Positions 1 to 11,838 of a DNA stretch of 64,000 nucleotides are shown here, one piece after another; position 1 is the stretch's first letter, and each line of letters begins with the position of its first letter. Location: the NCBI RefSeq assembly GCF_026210795.1, contig NC_089433.1, positions 3,559,001 through 3,623,000 of the forward strand, written 5' to 3'. The position numbers were made by a program, and so were the translations under genes. Source of the stretch: Rhizophagus irregularis. Taxonomy: Eukaryota; Glomeromycota; Glomeromycetes; Glomerales; Glomeraceae. Under the pieces are notes generated by a model. It searched no databases. It was not told the origin of the DNA and was given only the letters and a program-made list of their open reading frames with translations.

Positions 1-512
1 TGAAATCACTACAGATACTATAACAACCGAAAATGGGGATACCACTTTTACCAAGTAAGAAAATTAAAAGGGAATAGGAAATGGGATAGTTTCTCTTCGA
101 GTAGTAAGTAGTACAATGGACAATAATTTAAATAAATAATGGGAATTTGTAAATGTAAAATAGAAATTAGAAATATTAGTAATAATTTAGCATAATGAGT
201 TTATTATAATATCATTTATTGTATAGCCATTAGCGTGTTTAAATTATTAGAGTTTTAGTAAATAGATTGTTAAATAGTATATTATTTTAATAATTTGCAT
301 TTTGCATTGCTGGAACTGCAGATTCTACTGTATATTACTAATAAAATTATGTATAAATATCATCGGATTTTACCAATTAAATATTATTTTTATTTTTTAA
401 GTTGTGAAAAAAAAATGTTACAAATTTCAAAACCTCTTAAATTATTCCTATAATCTAACGTTAACGTTAAAGTATCTGAAAATTTTGTTAACATTGACGC
501 TAAAGCTCCGAT
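1..512. other. AT-rich stretch, no gene seen
   Basis: No open frame of useful length, no splice-consistent exon series and no repeat I can define. It ends at the GC-rich foldback that starts near 513. Confidence 0.5.
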
Positions 513-657
513 TGAGCCAAGCCTTTATGTGGCTTGGCTTGTTTCAAGCTGGAGTCGAGCCGAGCCGAGCTAAATAAAGCTAAACTCGAGCCGAGCCAAG
601 CTCAAAAATTTTTTTCGAGCCGAGCCGGCTCGAGCGGCTCGGGCTCGAAAAAATTTT
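513..657. repeat. GC-rich foldback of GAGCCGAGCC/GGCTCGGCTC words
   Basis: A sharply GC-rich island in AT-rich DNA. GAGCCAAGCC (from 513) faces GGCTTGGCTT (to 540). At 605-657 a second palindrome has TTCGAGCCGAGCC on one side and GGCTCGGGCTCGAA on the other, around GGCTCGAGC. CGAGCCGAGC also recurs as direct repeats at 556-598. The structure looks like a small foldback transposable element; I see no target-site duplication. Confidence 0.6.
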
Positions 658-1792
658 AAAAAATTTCAAGATGCGTTAATTTTAGCTATCTAAGCAGATT
701 ATCATTAACATTGCTTTATTGAAATAATTCTAATAAACTACAATTTGTAATTTTCATCTATTAAAAGACATTTACCAATTACCAACTTATTTTATTTATT
801 TATAATTTATTTAAAATGTTTTATTTTATAAATCATTTATTTAATAATTACAGATGGGCAAAATCCTGACCTCTACCAACCTTGAAACACATACATTGAC
901 GAATAGTTCCACTCTTAAGATTGCAACGGTTTTGCACAACTAAATCAGTTCCTCCATTTTAAAAAAAAATTAAATTTCATCCTGGATCAAAAAATTTCTC
1001 TCGGAATTAGTTTGTACTTCAATAATCTCATAATTATAATTCGACTGGATTAGGATATTTAATCTAAAAAATTTGAATACAAAAACTACGTCTCATATAT
1101 TTCCTGTACAGTCGCTATATGTATATTATTGTCAAGATTTTGTAATGAATATATTGTTATTTAAGAAGCTTCTTAATCTTGTAACGAACACGATGAATTG
1201 ATAGAAATTTACAAAATGTTGCATAATTAAATATTGGAGTTTTGAAGTCCATTTTTATATAAAATTTCTTTAAACTCGTTAGCAATTAAGATACTAAAAT
1301 TCAAATTCTATTTCTCTAAAATATTCTCACTGAAACCTTACCCCAAAGACGTTTAACTAATATGCAAAATTTTTTATCTTCCAAGTATTCAACAATATCT
1401 TTCAAAAAAAATCAGCGGAATTTGGGACATTATTGTTATGTTATAGGCACAGGAATACATATACTGATATAGTTTAACAATAATAAATTTTAGTTTCGAA
1501 AAAAGATTAATCATCGATCACGTCAAAGTTGATTGGATACATATCACGTGCTTGTAGACCTTTGCCTTAGATTTATTTGTAATTCTTGGATGATTATTTA
1601 ATCAACCTAAAAATAAAAAATAAGAAATTGTAAAACGAAAATTTTTTTTTTTTTATTATAATATTCCATATGATTTATTAAATATATTAACTACAAAATT
1701 TATTTATTAATAAATTTTTAATAAAAAAAAAGGTCAACTCTTACATCAGTTATTACAAATTCCCGTATCTACGCTTGCAAACGCTACGACTG
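658..1792. other. AT-rich intergenic DNA, nothing identified
   Basis: No supportable gene. Open frames are short and broken by AT-rich stops, and no repeat boundary is evident. Confidence 0.45.
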
Positions 1793-1945
1793 TTAATTAT
1801 CTTCAGTCTTCACCACCCACAACGATAGCATTCTCTCTGCGCTACCTCCTTCAGGGCAAACATAAACTTTAGCAGCAGTAAATAATGCGATTTCATTATA
1901 AGAGATTATTTTTATTTTATAAATAATACATATAATTTCAATTGA
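1793..1945 (-). other. Possible decayed exon in a GC-richer island
   Basis: A 50-codon open frame on the minus strand with balanced composition, including VYVCPEGGSAERM and ending KTEDN before TAA. The surrounding DNA is much more AT-rich, so this may be the last exon of a lost gene or transposon. It has no recognisable domain and no supported start or acceptor. Confidence 0.2.
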
Positions 1946-2070
1946 TTATTTTATCGTGATTTTTTTTACAATGTAAACAATATTATATAATAATAAACAG
2001 TTGAAATGTTAATGAAAATTTTTTAAAACTGTAATTTATTGCAAATACTAAATTTGAAATTTGTTACATA

Positions 2071-2460
2071 TTAAACAAATAACAAAAGTCTAACATACCA
2101 ATCCTTTACTGTAAAGTAAAAAGCGGAATGAATGGAATCTAAAAAATATAAAAAATAGTAAAATGGGTTAGAAGACTCGAGTACTCTAAGTAAGCTTTGC
2201 GGAAAAGACAAATTCAAGCCCCCATGCCTACTATCAACTGACATTAACGTATATCGTGAGTGATCAAACTCGTGCAGAGGTACTGTCACATTGATAATAA
2301 GACATGAGACCCACCACCAAAGGGACGGGCCCCACATACAGAAGTCTGCGACATAGCTTGAGATATACTGATACAGTATTATTTTTCTCATTGAAGGTAA
2401 CCAGACTACTAGAAGAGGAGGATAACCAAAGCACTCTAGGTGCACTAGTCCCTTATACAT
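2071..2460 (-). CDS. Hypothetical 129-codon open frame
   Basis: The longest open frame in the first 4 kb, in a block (about 2160-2500) that is less AT-rich than its surroundings. The product would be hydrophobic and aromatic-rich (Trp-rich around WGPSLWWWVSC) with no family I recognise. An overlapping plus-strand frame (2304-2492) is also open, so the direction is uncertain. More likely a remnant of a mobile element than a working gene. Confidence 0.2.
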   Translation of the reverse strand: MYKGLVHLECFGYPPLLVVWLPSMRKIILYQYISSYVADFCMWGPSLWWWVSCLIINVTVPLHEFDHSRYTLMSVDSRHGGLNLSFPQSLLRVLESSNPFYYFLYFLDSIHSAFYFTVKDWYVRLLLFV

Positions 2461-2499
2461 CCCAGCTTAGCCATTTCCACTTACCAGAATAATGGAAAA

Positions 2500-4263
2500 T
2501 ATTATCATTGTCTATTCAGGTTTGACGCTTATTCCAATATTTTCTTTAACGTTAAGTTTTCGCTTTTAGAAAAAATAAAGGAAAGAAAGTGTTCATAATT
2601 ACTTTTAAACAAATTTTTTAGTATGTTTTTCGTCGTTTGTTTACTATAGTTTTCTTTGAAGAAAATAACGAAAATATTTAACGAAAATAAGAAAGTTTCG
2701 ACGAAACTTTTTTTTGACTAGGAGTGACCGAAAGACTTGAGATATTTTTGTTTCTGAGCAAGCGAAAAGTTAAAAAAAGTGATAAGGAAAGAATATTTAT
2801 TTTTATTTATTTAAATATAAATACTTAATAAGTACGAGTGCAAGTACAGAAAAAAATAAAAAAAAGTGCGAGTGAGAGTAAATAAAAATAAAAGAAATTT
2901 CGTGTAGACTTTTTATAGAATATTTCATGGGAAAATTTGACGTGAATCATTATTAGCAAAACTGGTTACTGATCATAATCACAATTTTAGGTTCCGATGC
3001 ATGATTCTTCTTATGAGTCATTTGATTATTTATTATTGTTGCTACACTAAAAACAAATGGTTATATTACTATATTAAAAATTATAATAAAACAAACATAA
3101 CGTCACCACCACATCACGGAACAAAATGGATTTTTTAAAAGTTTAATTATTGACTATGGAAATATGGAAACATTATTGATTTACTCAATTTACTTATGTC
3201 ATATCAGCTCTTTAACTTTACAAAAATAATGTTAGAACGTTTCAATATAATTTCTCACAAATAGTCACGAACAATTTGGTGAACGGATAAAATATTTAAT
3301 CATAAAAAAATAGGTGTAATTGTAAGAATATTTAATAAATTATAATACATATCCTACAAAAATAATGGACATAATCCAAATATTTCCGTTATATCTATGG
3401 AAATTTTCTCCTAATTGGTTTTTTTTTTGTAAATGATAACAGGGATTTTTATTATAGTAACTAACAAACTGAATATTTAAAGATGACTGTTTTTACATAA
3501 TTTTCGAAAAAAATAATTACTTATTTCAACCCGAGAGAACTCTTTCGTTATAGACAAAGTTAAGCGAGAATTTTCAAAACTCCATAAAATAAAATATTTT
3601 GATCAAATTAATAAGTAATCAATTCTATATAAAATTTTTAATGAACAAAGAAAATATTTAATAATCGATAATAAAATAAAAATTACTTATAAATTTTAAA
3701 ATTATTGACTTAAAAAGTTATTTATTAGTTATCAGTGTATTTCTTTAAGATAAAAGTAAAATTCTGAATCTTTTAATAAAGGAGAATAATTTCTCCAATA
3801 TATTTTTTTAGAGAATTCATATCAAAAATTATAACCGTTTACCGACGTATCGATAATTCAAATTCTTAACCTTCATTCCTATTTAAGATACCGATATATA
3901 TAAAGGATGACGTTGTTTATTATGTTCCAAAGTACGTTTCAAGTCCCCATAATATGAGTAACTTGATTTCATTATTCTAAATATAAATACCGACCGATAA
4001 TTTTTAGTAATTGAAACATCAAAATACTATGGAATTAAAAATCAGTAGTCTGCTTCTTAGATTTTCAAACTGTTGCATGCCAAATTTGTAAAATATGAAA
4101 CTAATAATATGAAAACTTGAAATCTCGGATTTCAACTCAATAGAAAAACTAAATTCTAATTCCTTTATTATTTTTAAATTTTTTATTTTGCTACTCCTGT
4201 AGATCTTCAGATGATGCGGAAATCCTTTTCTATTTAATTCGCAAAGTAATTTTGTAAATTACC
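2500..4263. other. AT-rich intergenic DNA upstream of BTB gene 1
   Basis: No gene supported. A short palindrome AAAGTTTCGACGAAACTTT lies near 2690-2710. The last part (about 4200-4390) is the upstream region of the first BTB-TLDc gene and resembles the upstream regions of copies 2 and 3. Confidence 0.5.
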
Positions 4264-4271
4264 TATTTTGG
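4264..4271 (+). promoter_or_regulatory. TATTTTGG upstream element of BTB gene 1
   Basis: TATTTTGG lies 129 nt before the ATG. The same word occurs 98-133 nt before copies 2, 3, 4 and 7 and, once an inserted element is subtracted, copy 5. Around it copy 1 shares with copy 3 the words ATGCTGCGGAA (slightly altered) and TGTGTACTACCGTA. A shared upstream regulatory or core promoter element is the simplest reading. Confidence 0.5.
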
Positions 4272-4392
4272 AAGTGACTTCAGGCGGCGTAATTAATTGT
4301 GTACTACCGTATATTAATATTTAAATTAAACCCGTTTCTGAAACAGTTTTAAAAAAAACTTTTTTCTTTTTTTTTGTTTTTTTTAAAAAAAA

Positions 4393-5898
4393 ATGGCTAC
4401 TCAATTTTTTTCGAAATTAAGTCAAAATTATATTGAATTATTAAAAGATGATGAATATTATGATATCACAATTGAAGTTGGCGAAGATCCCAACGTAAAA
4501 ATATTTCGTGCCCATATGAATATTTTGTGCTATCGTTCACCATATTTGCGACGAACTTTGGATTCAAACAAAAAGAAAAATGATAATGTCTTGGCTCATA
4601 TTAAACTATCAAATACATCACCAGAAATCTTCCAAATAGTTTTAAAGTAAGTTATATCATATTGAAATATACATAACATTGAATATACAAATTATAACTT
4701 TTATTTTTATGGCAGGTATATTTATGGTGGTATCCTTTCATTAGATAATAAAAATACTTCGGATTTTCTTAAAGTATTGGCTACTGCAGATAAGCTTATT
4801 CTTCAAGAACTAGTTGATTATTTACAAGGATATTTAATTGAAAATGAGTCCGAATGGTTGGAACAACATTTTGAATTTACTCAGCAAATTAGTTCACAAT
4901 CTAATAATTTATTAAAACTTCAAGAATTTTGTACAAATTTAATGGTTCGGTCTCCAGAAAGAGTACTTAAATCATTAAGTTTTACTTCACTTTCTGAAAA
5001 ATCTTTAATTTCACTTATTGAAAGCAATGATTTACAAATGAAAGAAATTGAAGTATGGGAACATGTATTAAAATGGGGTCTTTCACAAAACCCAACTCTT
5101 AATCCAGATCCTAAAACTTGGTCTGATAATGATTTTAAAACAATGAAAAATACTCTCCATAGTTGTTTACCTTTGATTAGATTTTATTGTTTATCATCAA
5201 AAGAATTTTCACAAAAAGTTCGTCCATTTCAAAAACTTTTAAATGAACAACTTTATGAAGAATTATTAAATTTTTATTTGGATCCTGATAGCGTATCATC
5301 TCAAAATGCTCAACTTCCTAGAAAAATTAAAATTAATGAAAACATCGAAGTTATTTGTTCACGAATTGTTAATTCTGGTATTGTTTCAACAATTTCAAGA
5401 TGGATAGATAAAATAACTATTGATGATAAAAACTTTAATGTATCATATTTACCATATAAATTTGAATTATTATTAAGAGGGAGCCGAGATGGATTTACCC
5501 CTAAAAAATTTCATGAATTATGTGATAATAAACCTAATACCGTTACATTTATCAAAATAAAAGGAACAGAAGAAATTGTTGGTGGATATAATCCGATAAC
5601 ATGGGAATCTTCTGATAATTGGGGTAAAACCGAAGATAGTTTTATTTTTTCTTTTAAAAATAAGAATAATTTTAAAGATTCAATTTTAAGTAAGGTAATA
5701 GATCCTTGTTATGCATTTGCTAATCACCCTATATGTGGACCAAAGTTTGGTCATGATATTATTATATATGCTCAAGGTGCATCTGCAAATTATAATGTCG
5801 CTCAATGTAGTAAGCGTCATTATGAAAAAAAGATACGAGATAGTAAAGATATCTTTAGTATAGAAGATTATGAAGTATTTCGAATAATAAAGAGATAA
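4393..5898 (+). CDS. BTB/POZ-BACK-TLDc protein, copy 1 (2 exons)
   Basis: Exons 4393-4646 and 4716-5898 join across a 69-nt GTAAGT...CAG phase-2 intron to give 478 residues. Residues about 20-120 form a BTB/POZ domain (YYDITIEVGEDPNVKIFRAH, then KYIYGGILS after the splice), followed by a BACK-like helical region (about 135-240) and a TLDc domain from about 305 to the end (GSRDGFTPKKFHELC, then the FIFSF and EDYEVF segments). BTB domains dimerise and often recruit Cullin-3; TLDc domains are linked to oxidative-stress resistance and V-ATPase regulation in other eukaryotes, but the role here is unknown. It is the outlier of the seven: it stands 16 kb from the rest. Its end (AFANHPICGPKFGHDIII) resembles copy 6, not its promoter relatives 2 and 3. 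Confidence 0.93.
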
Positions 5899-6365
5899 AT
5901 GTAATATTTAATGAATGAATTTTATTTAATACAAAAATATAATAAAAATATTTGTAACATTTTAACGAAGAAATAATTATTTTATCTGCGTAAAAAACTT
6001 AAATTAGTTTTATTTTTTGTGAAATAATGTGTAATAAATAACCGTGTAAATAGCCATAAGGTTAAATAGAAGGTTAAGATATCAAAAATTTTACATTTAA
6101 AGCGTAAGAGAATGTATTTATTTCAATCCAAATATACTTCTCATTGATTAGAGTTTAATTTTGAATGCAGCGAACTGTCATCTGGGACTTTCATTTCAAA
6201 TTTTACAAACGACTGCTGCTTTCAATAAACTAATATAAAATATAATAAAAAAAATTTTAAAATTATAAAGATATCGAAATCTAAAAATGATATTAAAATT
6301 AATGAGGATCAAATTAGGAATATTTAAGTCCAAAAATAAAATCGATGACCAATCAGTGAGAAACA
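5899..6365. other. 3' flank of BTB gene 1, no gene
   Basis: AT-rich. The first part resembles the 3' flanks of the other BTB copies (ATTTAA..GAATTTTATTTAA shortly after the stop codon). Nothing else identified. Confidence 0.5.
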
Positions 6366-7048
6366 ATGGTATATACCGAAATCAAATTACTTCTTCCTGA
6401 TATTACTGACGTGAATTTGCGTAAAAGAACTTTCAAAGCTAAAAAAATCCATACATTGTTTGAAGGAATACAAATAGATAAAATTAGGCAAATAACTTAT
6501 AGTGCGAATGCTATTATAAGCCTAAAAGTTAGCTAGATTCAAAATATTATAAACCCTTTCCTTAAATTAGATAAATGCCAAAACAAACCGCGCACGTGAC
6601 TAAAATTCTGATTCACCGGTAAGTGTCTCAACTACACCTATTACTTTGCCTCGAACATCTTTCCCCAACTCTTTCGGCGAAAAATTACCCGATGTAAAGG
6701 TGAATACATCAGTCACATCTCAAGTAAGTATACCATCAACACCTCAGGTAAGTAAATCTGACAAATCCCCTTCCGGTTTCTATTTTATCTGATGATCCAG
6801 AAGAGAAGCAAGAATCCGTTATTAACAAAGTGCTAAAGCGGTTTACAGTGAGAATTTTAGCGATAATTTTGTGTTTAATAGTTCAGTACCTTGTCATATA
6901 ATATGTAATAAAGACCATAAAAACGAAAATGTAAAGAATGGTATAGAGGGTCAATGGGTTGTGGGGGTATTTTGGAGAACGAACATATCGTCTTAAGTGT
7001 TGGGAGGCTTATCAAAATGGCATCCAAATAGTAAGTGTGAAAGCATAG
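6366..7048 (+). pseudogene. Broken hypothetical gene with several frameshifts
   Basis: Coding-like segments run in order on one strand but change frame. An ATG at 6366 opens 56 codons (LLLPDITDVNLRKR, KIRQITYSANAI) to a TAG at 6534. The same frame continues with QNIINPF. A Ser/Thr/Pro-rich piece (about 6600-6785) follows in another frame, then SDDPEEKQESVINKVLKRF in the next. Last comes a Cys/Trp-containing end (CNKDHKNENVKNG, RLKCWEAYQNG) with a further shift near 6958 and a final TAG at 7046-7048. At least three frame changes and one in-frame stop mean it cannot make its ancestral protein. It resembles, from memory, a repeated Rhizophagus hypothetical family with a Cys-rich C-terminus; function unknown. 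Confidence 0.65.
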
Positions 7049-7486
7049 AGCGAGGCCTTCATGTGAATCGATCACCTGAAAAATGCGCAGTACTGTTATG
7101 CAGTAAAATGTTGCGCAGTAATCACATGATATAACTGGACCGTGATGCCGATCAATAACTTCATCACTTTGTCACACCCCGTCCGAGTTTCACTGTTTAT
7201 ATTTATCTGAGGGACGTTTTTTTTTCGAGTAGGTAAAACCTTATTCATCACACCTTATTCGTCACTGTTTATTTTCACGTGTTAGTGCATAATGCCGTAA
7301 TGCGGCCCTGTGTGCAAAATTTTGCCGGTGCGACTGGGGTAGTTGTGTGGTAAAAGGTCCCCTAAAAATTACATAATGTTAATCACCTTTATTTAATAAA
7401 TACGCCGAGAATTCGACAGAGTTTCAAATCTAATGAGTAATGATAATCATTTTTCTGTGTACTGATAAATTATTTTTTTTTCTGTA
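7049..7486. other. Intergenic DNA upstream of the Crinkler-type gene
   Basis: Less AT-rich than average (for example TGCGGCCCTGTGTGC near 7300), with no sustained open frame. It may hold distal control sequence or remnants of the preceding broken gene. Confidence 0.4.
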
Positions 7487-7502
7487 TTACGTCATTACGT
7501 CA
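7487..7502 (+). promoter_or_regulatory. Tandem TTACGTCA (CRE/bZIP-like) sites
   Basis: Two exact, directly adjacent copies of TTACGTCA sit 20 nt before the TATA-like box of the Crinkler-type gene. TTACGTCA matches the core bound by CREB/ATF-type bZIP factors in fungi and animals. The regulatory role is inferred from sequence and position. Confidence 0.45.
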
Positions 7503-7521
7503 CAAGAGTCTACCAGTAAGG

Positions 7522-7529
7522 TATATAAA
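7522..7529 (+). promoter_or_regulatory. TATA-like box of the Crinkler-type gene
   Basis: TATATAAA lies 84 nt before the ATG at 7606, followed by pyrimidine-rich sequence (CTCAAAC, CTTTTTCC) and an A-rich leader ending CAAAATG. Confidence 0.5.
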
Positions 7530-7605
7530 GTATAAATACTCTCAAACTTTTTTAAAAAACTAAACTTTTTCCTTTTTTTATAAAATCGCAATTTTCAGTA
7601 ACAAA

Positions 7606-10600
7606 ATGAACAAATTGGAATTGTCCCTAAATTGTTTGATTCTAGGTCAAACTTTGAGTAAATGTTTCTGCGTAGATATTGGCGAAATAAATTTAATTGA
7701 TAATGGATTTGAAGTCACATTTGCCGATTTTAAAGTTTCACATTTAATAGATAAGATTTTTCTTCGAAAAAATTTAATTCAAGACAAAAATGAAATGGAT
7801 ATTCATAAAGTTGATAGCAAGAAGGTTAATGATGAAAAAAATAATCTTAAAGGATTTACCAAAGATGATATCAAAAATAAACTAAATGGTGAGTTGTTGA
7901 CGCCTATGCTCAAGCTTACGAGTTGTTTTAATACTGAAGAAATGGATCAAGAGGGCATTAATATCTTCATAGTCCTCACCCCCACTGGTAAGGTGTCTCC
8001 CAATGTTTTACCTCTCAAGAAGAACGAAATATCAATTTTGATCTGACGTCATTTTTTTCTCGCGTTAAAGCAGGTCCTTCACGAGGCGTTGCGCAAGGTA
8101 CTGTATTTCTCGTTAAATAACTTCGAGTATCTATTGGTTTGGAACGATGTCAAAAAACTTTCTAACAAATCTCTTACTTATTATTGATTCTAGGACCTAA
8201 CTGGCGCAATACTTCTTCTATCTACGAGTGGATACAAGAATTCACACTGAACCGTGGTAATAGCCGAGTATGTCTTACTAAATTTATCTTTTCAATTATG
8301 TGTTTTTTAGCTCCTCTGGCTAAAATCATATTGACTTTTTCAGCTCGTCAATACCTATGGTAAAAACTTTGAACTTTATCAACGGGAAGACACAATCGAA
8401 ACCCTATGGAAACTGATTAAAGAACGATATCCATATCGTAATGATGACGACAAAGGCAATCATCCAATCCCCGTTTTAGCCGGTGGACCTGGAACTGGAA
8501 AAAGCAGATTTCTTGATGAAATCGAAAGATTGCTTTGGCGTTGTATCAATGAATCTGATGAGGAAATCCGTAATGGTTTTGCAAACATGGTCGTCATAAA
8601 CACCACTTATGGGAATGGATCCCCTGCTAGTAGTCATGATTCAAGAATTATTGGTAGCGAGTCAACAGAAATAATTAACGGCCAGGCATCTTTTGCGTTG
8701 CGTATTCTATTTGAGTACTTCCAACCACAAAACGAAACTGGTGAACTCTCTTTTCCCCAATTTAACACACTATGTAGTAAGAAAGCTGTTGACTTTACTC
8801 TAGACACTGCTCTCCGAGTTATATACGCTGACTTTATTAGTAAACAAAGGAAGCAAGAAACAAGTTCTTGTCCTCCACTAGTCCTGGTCATTGGAATCGA
8901 TGAGTTCAACAATTTGCACGATATACAAAAAGGAGCCTGTAAAGAACTTATAAAAACTATTGGAGGAGTTATGTGTAAACCACCTGCAAACATTTTTTTC
9001 ATTCCCATCCTAGCTGGAACGATTGAAGGGGCCATAAGTGATTATATTTCAGGTTCTATGCACGAACCAATTCTCCTCCCACTACGCTTACTTAATAATG
9101 ATGATGCAATTAGCATTGGTAAGAGGATGAATCTGTTTGATGATGATTATGTCTGTCGGAATCCATATTTTCGAATCAGCATTAGTGATGTTGGAGGACA
9201 TGTAAGAACATTGGAGTATTACTACAGTAATTTTGCGAAACAGAAAGATGACAAGATGAAACTAGCGACAGAAACAGAAACAGGAGAGACAGGTCTTTAT
9301 GACGTGAATATTGGAAAAGTCATGGAATACGTCAAACATAAGATTGTAAATAAATATCAAATTAATAGATATTCAAGTCATTTGTCAGTACCTCTCGCAA
9401 AGGCCATATTGGGCTTTCCGGTTGGTAAAGTGGATGCTGTTAAAAAAGAGAATGTGAAAGACGAAGGAAAACATCAAACACATCAAACCTATGAGGAACT
9501 TGTTTCAATGGGACTTATTAACCTGGTTCCGGCAGGGGAAAAATACCTTATTCGTTTACCTTACCTATGGGTATGTGCAATCGCTGAATGTTCCTCTGAC
9601 CCTGATTTGTCGAATTGGAAATCCATGTTACAATATGATGATCCGATTAATTGGCAGAATTTTGAGGATTTTAATGCCAAATTCTTGGCATTGCGCCTCG
9701 CTCTTTTTCGTTTACTAGGATATGAGGAAATTATTTTGAAGGAATTTTTAAAGGGTGCAGATTTCTCGCATAGTTTTCCGGATGTTAAAGTTGTATTACC
9801 TGAAACTAGAAATATCAAATTGTACAAATTATTACATCGATATCCAGGTATTAAGTTTTGCAGATTTTCGTATAACATAAAAAGTCGCATCAAATTCAAA
9901 CCCAAATCTAATATAATTTAGTCGCTAAAACTTACAAGAATCAAGAAGCGAAATATGAAAACTTGAAAGAAAAGAGAAATGGTTATTTCGACCTTGATTT
10001 ACTGCAAAATGATGATATCAAGAAATACACTGGTTGTGTCTTTCTTAATGTGTCTGGAGCACCTTGGGATGTCTTTGGGCTTCTTAAATGTGGAAGTTCA
10101 GAGTCTGAAATTTGTTGCGTAGCTCAGCAATTGAAACTAACTACTACTACAAATGTTGTCATCGATCAAAAGTTATTTAAAAATGAGCATAAAAAGGTAA
10201 CAACATTGCTTTCTATATTAAGTACACATACGAATCGTTAAAATTGTTAGGCTAACAAATATCTTTCTTATGTAAAAGGTTATTAAAAATATGGAGGAAG
10301 TTGACACAAAAAATTGGGTTTTGTTATTCTTAACAAACGCAGACCAGAAAGACAACCTCTCTGTAAGTGATAGTCCGAATAGCGCATTAGTATCCATAGA
10401 AAAAATGCAAGAATTTTATGGATATACATATGCAAGTCGAGCACAATTTGCGTCTGGTATGTTTGCAAAATTCGGAATTTCTTTTCTTTTATCATACATA
10501 ATATCTGAAACTGCACTATTCTTTTACCTTAGCAAACGATAAAATATACTTTAATTCAGCACCTGTTGAATCACTCAAACTTATTGGATTTAGCGATAAA

Positions 10601-10729
10601 GATAACGTTTATATACGTATTGAACGCAAAAAACGCCCCTTCACTAGTCTGAATGATATAAAAGAAAGGCTCGACATTGAAGAAGATAAATTTAAGAAGT
10701 TAAAGTTTGATAGAGTTGAATTTAATTAA
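7606..10729 (+). CDS. Crinkler (CRN)-type protein: ubiquitin-like header, P-loop NTPase, nuclease-like end (7 exons)
   Basis: Seven exons keep one frame: 7606-7987, 8074-8097 (24-nt micro-exon), 8194-8267, 8344-9847, 9922-10196, 10279-10456 and 10533-10729. All introns are GT-AG, 74-96 nt, and the total is 877 residues. Residues 1-about 125 look like the ubiquitin-like Crinkler header (LSLNCLILGQTLSKCF). A Walker A motif GGPGTGKSR is at about 207-215 and a Walker B-like LVLVIGIDEF at about 339-348. The C-terminus (about 700-877) fits a PD-(D/E)XK-type nuclease: Asp about 711 in APWDVFG, then Gln-x-Lys at about 731-733 (QLK). CRNs are known as secreted host-nucleus effectors in oomycetes and as a conserved family in mycorrhizal fungi. 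I see no obvious classical signal peptide. No break is visible. Splice sites are inferred from frame and consensus; exons 2 and 3 are the least certain. Confidence 0.82.
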
Positions 10730-11838
10730 ATAATCTCGAAAATCATCTATATTTAGCAGTATTCCCTTTTCTGATGTACTGCTGTAATCTAGAGAAAATT
10801 AAACTTATATGAATAATGACTGCAATACCGGTTTAAATTTTCTGAAACTTAATTATTGCTAATATAAAATTGAAACTGACTCTAGCTAAATTAATTTATG
10901 ATAATTAAAAATAACGGAGTAGCAGACGTTTAAGAGAGAAACATCTCGAGCCAAGTAATAAACAAATGTATTGTTACACTCTGTTGTTGTTTAATGAAAA
11001 AAAAATTAGAGATATAATAGTTGAATAAATAGTAGTTTAACTTTTTTCTATTTCTCTACTTCATTTTTAAACAAAATGGTAATAAATTCATAATTATGTA
11101 GTATGTATTTGGCACTTTCGAAATTCATAAAAGTAGTATGATAGTAGTTGATGCTTTTTCCAAGACTTCGTGTAACAAAAAAATAAAATAAAATGCACTT
11201 AGCACAAAATCCCATGGTAAATATTTCATTGAGTCAGCGTATCACAGACATTGCTTTAGTTTCACTAAGCCGTTTTATACCAGTAACAAATACTAGTGTC
11301 CATCTTTGACAGAAACATATGTAAAACAATCAGAGACAACCGGTATTAAACAACGAGTCCACAATTAATGCCTTGAGATAATATACGTACTGCTCAATGG
11401 CTGTTTTTTCTTTGTACTAAAATACACTCCAAAAAAATAGACATAATCCGAAAATGATAATATTTTTAAAAACGGGTTCTGAGCACGCATTCATTGAATA
11501 CAAAAGGTTATGGCTGACTTACAGTATTCTATGTATAACAAAATCTATGTAATATTATCTATTACGTTTAGAGGGATTTCATTTGAATTTCACCTTTTAC
11601 ATTCCTTTCATGTTATGAGTAAGTGTAAAAAATTATTGACTAATCGTGATGAGAAGTATTATTGAACGGGATCATCTAATTGCGAGAAAACACTTTTTTC
11701 TCATGCAGGAAGCGGTTGAAACTAGACTTCCTCCTGAAGAACTATGCAAAACTTAGGTCAAATACCTTCATGTAGGAAGATAAAAAATTTAATAACTCTG
11801 TTACAAGATTAATAGGTATCGATTGAATATGATGAACA
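10730..11838. other. Intergenic DNA, no gene
   Basis: Moderately AT-rich with no sustained frame. The end (from about 11700) may include more of the decayed transposon whose integrase tail follows. Confidence 0.4.

Noticed and set aside
8634-9905. Minus-strand frames opposite the Crinkler-type gene (8634-9035, 9561-9905)
   Set aside because: Shadows of a strongly supported plus-strand exon with Walker motifs.
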